Source: Apiotrichum sp. Y4204 (lineage: Eukaryota > Basidiomycota > Tremellomycetes > Trichosporonales > Trichosporonaceae). From it: DNA of 64,000 bases. Made by a program: the position numbers and the translations under genes. The notes beneath the pieces were generated by a model that was not told the origin of the DNA, made no database searches, and saw only the letters and a list, made by a program, of their open reading frames with translations. Below are positions 55,027-64,000 of this stretch, in pieces (position 1 is the first letter of the stretch; each line of letters starts with the position of its first letter). Where the stretch lies: contig JAMYHL010000032.1 in the NCBI GenBank assembly GCA_025531455.1, forward strand, positions 310,001-374,000, written 5' to 3'.

Positions 55027-57202
55027 ATGGGAAGGGAGATTATCAGCGTCTCGGGTGCGTAGTGTGCGCCGCGAAATCAATCGCGCAGCGCCGAACGGCA
55101 CCGGTGCCCACAACCCCGCGATGGACTCTGAGCTAACACGCAGTCGGACAGGGTGAGCCCATTGCGAGAAACGCGAGTCGCGTGCCGTCGTAACTGCTGT
55201 GCTCCGCGCCAAGGTGCCCTTCGATCGATTAACCTCGGCATCAAGGGCATAGACGGCACGGCTGACGGCGCGCACGGCGAGCAACAGCTAACATGCAGCC
55301 GGTAACCAGGTTGCGACGGCGTTCTGGGAGGACATTCTCCAGGAACACGGCCTTGATCGTAAGTCGCTCCCCCACGTCGAGCAGCGATGGCCGTACGATG
55401 TCATGCACGGGCGCTGAGTCAGGCGGCTCTGACCGCCCATGCTGTCCCGACTTGTACGACCATCCAAACCACGCGCGGCAGTAGCTGACATCCAGGCTCG
55501 GGCAAGTACGTCGGCAACGACCCGCAGCAGCTCGACAAGGGTAAGTGTCCATGCGCGACGGAGGTCCGACCAGACGCCCAACGCCTCACGCCTCAAGCGT
55601 CACGCAGGCGCCGAGGATCCATCGCATTGGCGCTGGCAGTCCAACTTGCTTGTTCCAGCCAATGCGCATTGAGACACGCGCTGACTTTTTAGTCTCCGTC
55701 TACTTCAACGAGGCCAACGACCAGAAGTACGTCCCGCGCTCCATTCAGGTCGACCTCGAGCCTGGAGTCGTGGACATTGTGCGCTCGGGCCCCCTGGCGA
55801 ACCTTTTCCGCCCGGACACCTTTGTCTATGGCCAGAGCGGTGCGGGAAACAACTGGGCCAAGGGCTACTACACTGAGGGTGAGCGCTAACGACGCGAATC
55901 GGTAGGACCCAGCTCATCACGCAGGTGCCGAGCTCGTCGACCCTATCCTCGACGTCCTTCGCTCTCAGGTCGAGAACTCGGACTCGTTCCAAGGCTTCCA
56001 GCTCCTCCACTGTAAGTATTGAGTGTGCTCTTCAGAGCTCGTCTGACCGTGCAGCGCTTGGTGGTGGTACTGGTTCGGGTCTCGGTGCGCTGCTTCTTGG
56101 CAAGATCCGTGAGGAGTACCCCGACCGCATGCTCTGCACTTTCTCGGTCTTCCCCTCGCCCAAGGTGTCGGAGACCGTCGTCGAGCCGTACAACGCCATT
56201 CTCTCGACCCACATTCTTGTGGAGAACTCGGACATTACCTGCTGTATCGACGTGAGTGGGACCAGTGAGATCTAGCTGACGTGGAAGAATGAGGCGCTCT
56301 ACCAGATCTGCGTCAACGACCTCAAGCAAAAGTCGCCGGAGTACAAGGACCTCAACCAGCTCATTGCCAAGGTCATGACCGGCTTTACCTGTGAGTTCTG
56401 ATCGTCAGTGTCATAGTGCCGTAGCTCACCCCAGCCACGCTCCGTTTCCCTGGTCTGCTCAACTCGGACCTCCGCAAGCTTGCCGTCAACATGGTTCCCT
56501 TCCCCCGTCTCCACTTCTTCACTGCCGGCTACGCCCCTCTTATCGCCAGCACTAACCGCGCCTACACCGCTACCAACGTCCCCGAGCTTACCGCTGCCCT
56601 CTTCCAGCGCCGCAGCCTTCTTGCCGCCATTGACCCGCTCATGGGCAAGTACCTCACCGTCTCGGTCGCCTACCGTGGCAAGCTTTCGATGCGCGACATT
56701 GAGACTGCCGTCTACGACTACCAGAACAAGAACTCCGCGTACTTTGTCCCTTGGGTGAGTCATAGAGTAGCGGCCATTCTGACCCCCAGATTCCCAACGG
56801 CGCCCTCACCACCCTCTGCACCGTGCCACCCATTGGGCAGACCGCCTCGGCCACCCTTGTCGCCAACACAACCGCCATCTCCGAGGTGTTCAAGCGCTCC
56901 CACTCCCAGTTCCGCCAGCTCTTCAAGCGCAAGGCCTACATGCACTGGTACACCGGCGAGGGCATGGACGAGATGGAGTTTACAGAGGTGAGTGGAGTGG
57001 GGAAAGGGTAACAACTTTTTGCTGTACCCGCCAAGCTGCAACATCACGCCCACGGGACACATTCACTAACATTCAGGCGTCGTCGAACCTGCAGGACCTC
57101 TGCGACGAGTACGACCAGTACGAGCACGCGGTGTTGGACGAGGAGTACGAGGACGAGGCCGAGGCCGTGGCCGAGGAGTACGCCGAGGACTTTGCTGAAT
57201 AA
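55027..57202 (+). CDS. divergent beta-tubulin, 11 exons
   Basis: Exons 55027..55054, 55144..55152, 55299..55358, 55496..55540, 55693..55878, 55925..56011, 56055..56251, 56288..56390, 56435..56754, 56790..56987, 57077..57202 give 452 residues, all phases closing. Exon 2 is only 9 nt. Motifs: start [29 protein letters not shown], tubulin signature [49 protein letters not shown] and [18 protein letters not shown], with an acidic tail. Features such as PFPRLHFF and the [12 protein letters not shown] block place it with beta-, not alpha- or gamma-tubulin. It is much more diverged than the main beta-tubulin of fungi and has one extra N-terminal residue (MGRE versus MRE). With canonical numbering, position 12 is Ala, 198 is Ile and 200 is Cys. 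It polymerises with alpha-tubulin into microtubules; probably a second, specialised isotype. Confidence 0.92.
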
Positions 57203-58457
57203 CACTAGCTTGTGATCTGACATAAATTTTAGTTAAATCAGCAACTAGTATGAAGATACAAGAAGCAGAGCAGCAAAAAAATCGTAGTTTCTCCCACTCA
57301 ATAGTCACCCACCCACGTACATTTATATCTCGCGCGTCCAACGACCAACACCCGTCCCCCGTCCCCCGTCCCCCATTTCCGCTTCGACACACCATCTTCT
57401 TGCTCCCGCGTGTTGGAAAATGCACCCATGAATGAATCGTAGGCAATGGGATCCGTTGGATTAATGAGTGCTATGGTGATGCGGACAAGCCTATGAGCTA
57501 CTGAGATAGCGAAATGGAACATCCGAGGATCTCAGTCCATATCGAACCATGACCATCACCATATCACCATCACCGCGATCACGTGCCGTTCGCCCACACC
57601 CAGTGGCACTGGACGCGGACGCGTCGCGTCGCGCCACGTCTGCGGTTCCTGACCCGGTGCGGATGAACAGATGAGCAGAAGATGCTAGAGCTGGGAGGTG
57701 CCTGCAAGGCAGCAGATGCGGCTCTGCGGCGCAATGCTCGTTGTGGGACGAACCACGATGTCGTCCTACTCATTTTGTCGCCGCTGTCACCAGTCATCCT
57801 GTTCTCGGCGCTGGACACGGAGCGACATCACCAGAGCTCAGAGCGGGGAGCTCAGCGAGCTGCAACTCGCGGCGCGCTGTTACACTCGCGTGATCGTCGC
57901 AGGGGCTTGCTACCTTCCCAGCGCGTAGCTTACATCAGAGCTCGGCGCGCACGCGCTGCAATCCATAACCCATGATCCATGGTCCATGTGGCTGGAACCG
58001 GATATCGCACGAACGCATCCGGTCCGAGCGTGGGTCAGGGTCGCGGAGCGCCTGGCGGCTCGAGTGCGAGTGCACGAGTGGCCCATATCCCACGCAACAC
58101 TACGTACTACGCGACACTACATTTGGACCTCCAGAGTTACTCTGAGCGCGGCATGTGGGGCCGTAAGGCCGGTGGCAGCGCCGCGGGGCACCGGGGCGCT
58201 GGGGCGCCACGCGTACCACGACATGCCCGCTCCGGTCCCCGATCCCCGTCCCCCGCATCATTAGCCAAGACGATACATTTGCATCTTCTGTACAACGGGC
58301 CGCCTGGCGGCATGGCGCACGGTGCGCGGGTGCTATTTTCTCCACGATGGCCGACTGAGGAGAGGCGCCAAGGGGGCGTGGTATCCTGCCTGCCTCGTCT
58401 CCGCTCCGCCTCCGCTTTCGCAGCAGCTAAAGCTGAAAAGCTGGTTCGCTTCGCGGC
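57203..58457. other. convergent intergenic region between beta-tubulin and SCP2
   Basis: 1.25 kb. Tubulin 3' UTR and SCP2 3' UTR. Open frames here lack features. No gene is supported. Confidence 0.5.
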
Positions 58458-59258
58458 TTAGAGCTTGGCCTTGGCGACCTTGAAGACGCTGTCGAGCTTG
58501 GTCGCAAGCATGATGTTGCCCTTGACCTTGAGCTGGCCGGTCATGAACGCCTTCTGCGCGTTGATCTTGCCGTCCGCGAGGCCGATGAACGTGTCGTCCG
58601 CGAGGTTGATCGTGACGTCTGGAATGTTAGTTTTTCTGAACGTAGGCAGCTGGGAGAAGCCACGATTAGCTCCCTACGCACCAGGCTTGGCGCCGGCGCC
58701 CTTCGTGACGGTGCCGTCCTTCTTGAGGTCAATGACGTAGGTCACCTCCTTGCCCTCCTTGTTCTTGATGTTGAGCTGGAAGATGCCGTTGGTCTGCGGT
58801 CAGCGGGAGTCCGAAGGCGGGTAGGGCCGGGGCCACAGGCAGATGGCAAGAGGTAAGATATCGGGCACGCAGTGATGAGCGGCAATGAATCGCGCGGATC
58901 AGGACGTCTTTCTTGGCCGCCAGTGCTTGAAGCTCAACACAGCACCAAGGCCGGGGACGATCCGGCGTTCTAGCACGCACATCCGCTCGAGCCAGGCCGA
59001 CCTCCAATCCACCATATAGCCTGGTCCCTCGGCCTTCACAGAACTCACCTTCTTGATCTGGGACTGCTTCTCCTCGTCGCTCATCTTGCCGATGGCGGTC
59101 GAGATGCCCTCGAGGACAGCAGAGGACTGGGATGTCAGTCGACCGTTACATTGTTCATTGTCCAGTGCGGTTCCCACGCGCGGGCACACCGTCCAGCTGC
59201 CACGTCACGCCACGAACCGCGACTCGCGTACCTTGAAACCGGACTCCTTGAGCGACAT
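58458..59258 (-). CDS. SCP2: peroxisomal SCP2 sterol/lipid carrier protein
   Basis: Four exons, complement(58458..58618, 58682..58793, 59049..59126, 59232..59258), 125 residues, phases closing. The first exon is 9 codons (MSLKESGFK). Introns are 63, 255 and 105 nt. The whole protein is one SCP2 domain: GIFQLNIKNKEGKEVTYVID, DVTINLADDTFIGLADGK and AFMTGQLKVKGNIMLATKL are the family-typical strands and the lipid-cavity helix. It ends in A-K-L, a PTS1-type peroxisomal import signal. Such stand-alone SCP2 proteins carry fatty acyl-CoA and sterols and support beta-oxidation; oleaginous yeasts express them strongly. It is divergent from the NIPA gene. The 255-nt third intron (transcript order: second) is long for this window. 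Confidence 0.93.
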
Positions 59259-61587
59259 AGTGGTGAGACGGTGTTGGGAGTGGGGTATGTGGTGAAGTGA
59301 TAGGATGTGGGAGGAAGCAAGGTTGCAAGCGTTGTGTTGACTTGGCGGGGGTTTAATACTCGGTGTCGCGGTGGCGGGGTGTGAGGATGGTGACGACAGC
59401 CAACAACAAGTGAACTCTGTGCATTCTCCGGCTGGTACAGTTGCCGGTTGGCCTCACTGTGGCTGTTGGTTGGTTCACCGTATTCGCACCTTTCCGCTCC
59501 CGGCGGCACACTGTGCACACCTGAGACGGGCAACAATGTGCATGTGAGCCACACTGCCAGCCAAAGCCATGCGATTCCCACTGTCTGTCCACTCAGCCAC
59601 TCGGCCACTCGGCAGACCCGCGCAGACCACGACGCATGACGCAGGAGACGCAAAGCGCGCTGAAGCCTGTTTGTCCATAGGAAGCACCTGCTTCTACATG
59701 CCTATATGTTGGTAGGCCTCCACAGCCGAGACACCGCATGACGTCGCGTGAAGGCAGGAACAGGCAGTGACCAGGGGGTGGAAGCGGCGTGTCCCGCGAA
59801 CTACTGTGAAGGCGGCTGTCGCGAACACAATCTCGGACATCGGAGACTTGGAAAGGAACTCGAGCATAGCTGATGGTTGGCTGTTGGCTGGTCCCAAGCG
59901 CAACCACGCGAGCCGCATCGCATCCGCTCTCCACTTACGTACCTGCCCTCCCACTTGACCCAGTCTTGGGTGTGCTATCCTCGGACTTCCATCAGGCGCT
60001 TGGCTCTCCACTCTGCCGAGACGTGGGCCGGTCTGGCCATCCGAGGCGCGGAACGACGCCCATCGACCCAACAGCCGTCATTCAGATCGCGGAGAGTTGG
60101 CCGTTCATTGCTCATTACCAGTCCTCCGTCCTGCCGCGTTCCTTGCTGCGCGTTTGGCGTTTTGTGTGCGGTCTTTATTACCTTTTGCACAGCGTCGTGG
60201 CGACAGCATGACAGCAGGAATGCAGGAATGCAATGTCGGGGATGTGCATGTATACCTTTCTCCTTCCTCGCCGGGTTCCTTTTCTTTATCTCTTTCTCCT
60301 CCATCGCCAACTTTAGCGCGCTACTCACAGCCGCCACCACCGCCATTGTCCATCCTCTGCGCCCTCTGCACCGCTCATCAGGTCCCACCAGCGCTGATCA
60401 CGCCGCTCCGAACGCCAGAAGCCGCTGATCTCGGCGATCGTCATTACCCGACGATCACTACCACTGCTTCCATTATCGATCCGCGCCTCTGCTTCCCACT
60501 CTTGAGCTCGGCTTCATTCCTGTTCAGCAATTCAGCACCGCCTGCATTTTCTATCCCACTCTCTCAGCTCGCAGCTTTTGTCTTGCGGTGCGCAGCACAC
60601 GGCGACTCCCCTCAAACGCATCAACAAGCAGTACAGCCAGCGGTAAGACATTCTCCTCCCCCGCAGCCCTCCGCACTCTGCACCTCATTTCCCCCTTTGA
60701 TTTTACCCTGGATTTGTTCGCTGTTCCCTGGTTACCTGAGGGATTGAGGGAACATAATCTCATCTCGCGAGAGAGCAAAGTGCACAGATTGCATAGTATT
60801 GCACAGTTTCCGTATCCTCAAAACAAAGCAACCCTCGCGATCCGACACCGACCGCAGCACTGGTAGCAGCGGGGCACAGTTCTCGATAACCCACACTCTG
60901 CCATCATTCACTGTCGTCCTCAAGACCTCACCTTGATCTCTCGCACCCTCCCATCGACAGTCATCTGCTTGAGAGCTTGAGAGAGCCGCGATTCGGACCA
61001 CGCGCCCACGACTGCTTCTACGCGATCGCGCAATCTACGCTTCTACCCGCCCGCCGTCGTACGTCCCCTCTCGTACAGCACACTCGCGTCTGTGCGCTCG
61101 CGGCTCGCGGACAACAAACAGTGCAGCGCAAACATACAGTGCGCACGCTGCAGCATTACCCATACATACCACAACCACGACGCGGCTTCTGGCAGGTTTG
61201 ACGACGACGTGTTACTCCCCGGCCTTTCGGTCCATCGCGCACGTCATATCAATCACATCTCGTACTGTGCCGCCTCGTCACTCGTCATTTCCATCACCCT
61301 ACTGAGTCTCGTTTCCGCTCATCCCAAAGCGGTATTACTGTTCCTCATCGCCTTGCGCGCTTTGCTTCTTTGTCTCACGCCCCGACGCCCTGGGGCACTA
61401 CGGCTCTTCTCGACAGCACTACCCAAGCGGGGACAAACTATTGATCCATTGATCGTCTGGACATCACTCGTTCGCACTCACCCCTCCACCACTGGGTTTT
61501 GACCCACATCCGAGCACCGTGTTTCACCCACGGTGAACGATCTCAGCAGTACACTCTTCCTCCCCCGCACACACATCGCCGCAATCA
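59259..61587. promoter_or_regulatory. divergent region between SCP2 and NIPA-like genes
   Basis: 2.3 kb without supported coding sequence. From about 60230 to 61587 the plus strand is C/T-rich and reads as a very long leader of the NIPA gene. SCP2 promoter elements must lie near 59260-59500. No specific factor sites are claimed. Confidence 0.5.
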
Positions 61588-63805
61588 ATGTCGACTTCGG
61601 TGCTTTCGAGCGCCTCCGCCTCGGCATCAGGCACCTCCTCGGCGGTCGCGTCCGCGTCGTCGAGCGGTGCCGATCTCAAGTTTGCCGTGCCAAACTCTAA
61701 CATCATTGGTATCAGTCTTGCCATTGGGAGTGGTCTGTTCATTGGTGCAAGGTGTGTATCGAGACCTTCCGAACGTTGTATCCTAACCCCCAGCTTTGTC
61801 ATTAAGAAGAAGGGCCTTCTCCAGTCGACGGCCAAGTACGGAAACGAGTTGGGGGAGGGTCATGGATACTTAAAGAGCTGGCTGTGGTGGACGGGCATGA
61901 TCATGATGATTGTGGGCGAAGTGAGTCATTGTTGCGCGTGATGGTGCTGACATTTGCAGATCTGTAACTTTGTGGCATAGTGAGTACCGCAACCTTCATG
62001 ACCGAGAGCGAGCTGATCCAAGCGCGTTCACCGTCGCCGTTCTCGTCACACCCATGGGCTCGGTTTCGGTCGTTGTCGCCGCCATTCTCTCGCACTTCTT
62101 CCTTGCCGAGTCGCTCACATTTTTCGGCTGGATCGGGTGTTCCCTCTGTATCCTCGGCTCAATCATTCTGGCGCTCAACGCACCAAAAGAGCAGTCCGTT
62201 CACACGATTCCCGAGTTTCTCAAGTACTTTGTCGCGCCCGGATTCCTCGTCTGGATGAGCCTCCTGTTCGCCATCTCAATCGGTATCGTCTTCTACGCCG
62301 TGCCGCGATGGGGCAAGAAGAACATGATGTCGTACATCTCCATCTGCTCTCTCATCGGCGGCATCAGCGTGTCGTGCACACAGGGTCTTGGTGCGGCCAT
62401 TGTCACCAGCTTCCAGGGGTGCGTGTGCAGTTACAACAAGACTCTAACCTGACAGGCAGTCGCAGATCAAGCACTGGTTCTTTTGGTTCCTCCTCGTATT
62501 CTGCATCGTCACTCTTCTTATCGAGTGGGTTCTCTAATGTCCATACTTAACTCACGCGCAGAATCAACTATCTGGACAAGGCGCTCGAGCTGTTCAACAC
62601 CTCCATGGTGGTGCCGGTTTACTTCTGCTACTTCACCTCCGCGACGATGATAACCTCGTTCATCCTGTACCGTGGTCTCAAAGCTCCGGCCATCGCCCTC
62701 GTCACCATGGTGCTCGGCTTCTTCGTCATCTGTCTGGGTATCACCCTGCTGCAAATGTCCAAGGTGGACCCGAAGCAGCTGCAGGGCCTCGACCGTCGCT
62801 CGACGCTGCTCCTCCAGGCGTCGCGCCAGAAGACCGAGGCGGAGGAGAAGGGAGACGTTACCTCCCACGAGGAGCCCGGAATCGACGCCCTGCGCGGCGG
62901 ATTCAGCGCAGCAGGTTCTATCATCCGCGCCCGCAGCATCGGACGTCGCAAGAGCAGCGCAACCTCGGGATTCAGCGTGCGCACTAGTGGCGTGGAGCAC
63001 TACGGCCACCAGCCGAACCTCAACACTCACGGCATGGCCCATCTTCCTCGCTACCAGCGTGAGTCCAGCTCCCTTGTTGTTGAAGCTAATTGCAGTATCG
63101 GACAATCCCATGTCGGATGAGCTGAGCCACCTCACATCACCCCTGGACGACAGCCCCGCGTCGCCGATGGCCACGCGCAGTCTGCCCCAGGTGCCCGTCC
63201 CGAAGCGCTCGACCAGCACAATCAAGTTTGACGATTCGGATATCGTCCACCAATACGGATACAGCCATCAGGACATGCACTCGACGACTGTGGTCCCGCA
63301 CGGGGATCTGCACGAGGACGGCAGCGGTCGCCACTTCCCGTCAGCGGTCCAGCGGGAGAAGATTTATGAGAACCCGTATGAGGAGGCCGAGGAGCGGCGG
63401 CAACAGAGCAAGACCAACTTTGGCCAGCTGCTCGGCACATTCACCCATAGCATGACGCCGCAGCCGCGTAGCCCGACGGCTGCAGCTGCTCACGGCTTCC
63501 CTCTCAACTTTCCGATTTCTGTTCCTGGTCGCGGCCACAGCCACGATAACCAAGTGCGCGGTGGTGCGGCGCGCGGGACGCGCGACTACCCGCACTTGCC
63601 CAAGGAGCATCAGGAAACAGAGCGCCAGGAGCGCGCCAAACTCGTCGAGTCGCCGGTGAGCGATCGCGAGGATGCGCCCGAGCTCGGCGACCTCTCCGCT
63701 GGCGGTCTGCGGTCAGTTGACGCACCGTCGCCGGCACGATCACCAATTTACGGCCTCCCGTCGCCCAGGAGCGACAGCCCGCGGCGGCCTATGGGCCCAC
63801 GATAG
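61588..63805 (+). CDS. NIPA-type magnesium transporter
   Basis: Seven exons, 61588..61751, 61794..61920, 61960..61979, 62023..62418, 62456..62524, 62562..63058, 63096..63805, 660 residues. All introns are 37-43 nt and exon 3 is only 20 nt. After a Ser/Ala-rich start, nine or so membrane segments begin with NIIGISLAIGSGLFIGASFV followed by IKKKGLLQ, the family signature. Others are LWWTGMIMMIVGEICNFVAY, VLVTPMGSVSVVVAAILS, FGWIGCSLCILGSIILAL and FYAVPRW. Then SLIGGISVSCTQGLGAAIV, FFWFLLVFCIVTLLI and MVVPVYFCYFTSATMITSFI complete the set. NIPA proteins (formerly DUF803) move Mg2+ across the plasma or endosomal membrane. The 270-residue cytosolic tail is disordered and rich in Ser-Pro sites, a place for regulation. 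Confidence 0.92.
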
Positions 63806-64000
63806 ACAAAAGGAGGAAGGAGATGCGCATAGATGCGGCTAGAGTAGAGCAGCGGCAATCAAGGACAATGCCCGGGATCTTTTATCATTCTCTTGTTCTC
63901 ACGTCCTCGATAACCACCCCCGAGCGGGATACACGCTGGTTTGACGTTGTATTGTATGCACGTAGTATCTGAGCCTTGGAACATCGAAGCGCTTGATCGA
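63806..64000. other. 3' flank of the NIPA-like gene
   Basis: 195 bp of A/T-richer sequence, presumably 3' UTR, to the window edge. Nothing else is visible. Confidence 0.4.

Noticed and set aside
1..64000. tRNA, rRNA, CRISPR or prophage features
   Set aside because: I scanned by eye for B-box-like GGTTCGAATCC motifs and repeat-spacer patterns and found none that fold or repeat properly; a tRNA search program would settle it.

Overview
The window is nuclear DNA of a filamentous or yeast-like basidiomycete, most likely a GC-rich tremellomycete (Trichosporonales/Cryptococcus relatives). Support: every recognised gene is eukaryotic; introns are numerous and mostly 32-64 nt with GTRNGY donors, CTNAY branch sites and YAG acceptors; codons are GC-rich at the third position; exons can be tiny (8, 9, 20, 23, 28 nt); and the gene set is typical of basidiomycetes (antizyme, WEE1, CCR4, NIPA, SCP2). 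I see no transposon, rRNA, tRNA or CRISPR array. The species cannot be fixed from the sequence alone.

Layout, left to right. 0-6 kb: a mitochondrial PPR-like protein (+), a Bax-inhibitor-1/TMBIM membrane protein (-) whose last exon has decayed partial copies lying just beyond it, and, from a shared divergent promoter, an ornithine decarboxylase antizyme (+) that can only be read by a +1 ribosomal frameshift. 6-13.7 kb: a gene-poor desert ending in a C/T-rich leader in front of a WEE1-type cell-cycle kinase (+). 17-25 kb: a nine-exon SIRT4-like sirtuin (+) with an 8-nt micro-exon, tail to tail with a UBP12/USP15-type deubiquitinase (-), which shares a divergent promoter with mitoribosomal protein mL38 (+). 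25-38.6 kb, all minus strand: a repeat-containing basidiomycete protein, a six-exon MFS transporter with a His-rich N-terminus, the CCR4 deadenylase, and a protein whose C-terminal half resembles the AF4/FMR2 C-terminal domain. 38.6-43.7 kb: a second desert with a C/T-rich leader before an SP/TP-rich nuclear-looking protein (+). 48-52 kb: an acidic C-terminally membrane-anchored protein (+), converging on a secreted, probably GPI-anchored GH105-like glycosidase (-). 55-57 kb: a divergent beta-tubulin (+, 11 exons). 58-64 kb: a peroxisomal SCP2 lipid carrier (-) and, divergently, a NIPA-type magnesium transporter (+).

The genes are a housekeeping mixture rather than a cluster for one pathway. 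The most interesting items are the antizyme frameshift cassette (GTT-TGA followed by a GC hairpin), the beta-tubulin with altered benzimidazole-site residues, the micro-exons and near-minimal introns, the duplicated terminal exon beside the Bax inhibitor gene, and the two long regulatory deserts upstream of WEE1 and of the SP/TP-rich gene. Exon junctions were derived by hand from splice consensus, reading-frame continuity and family motifs; none is supported by transcript data here.
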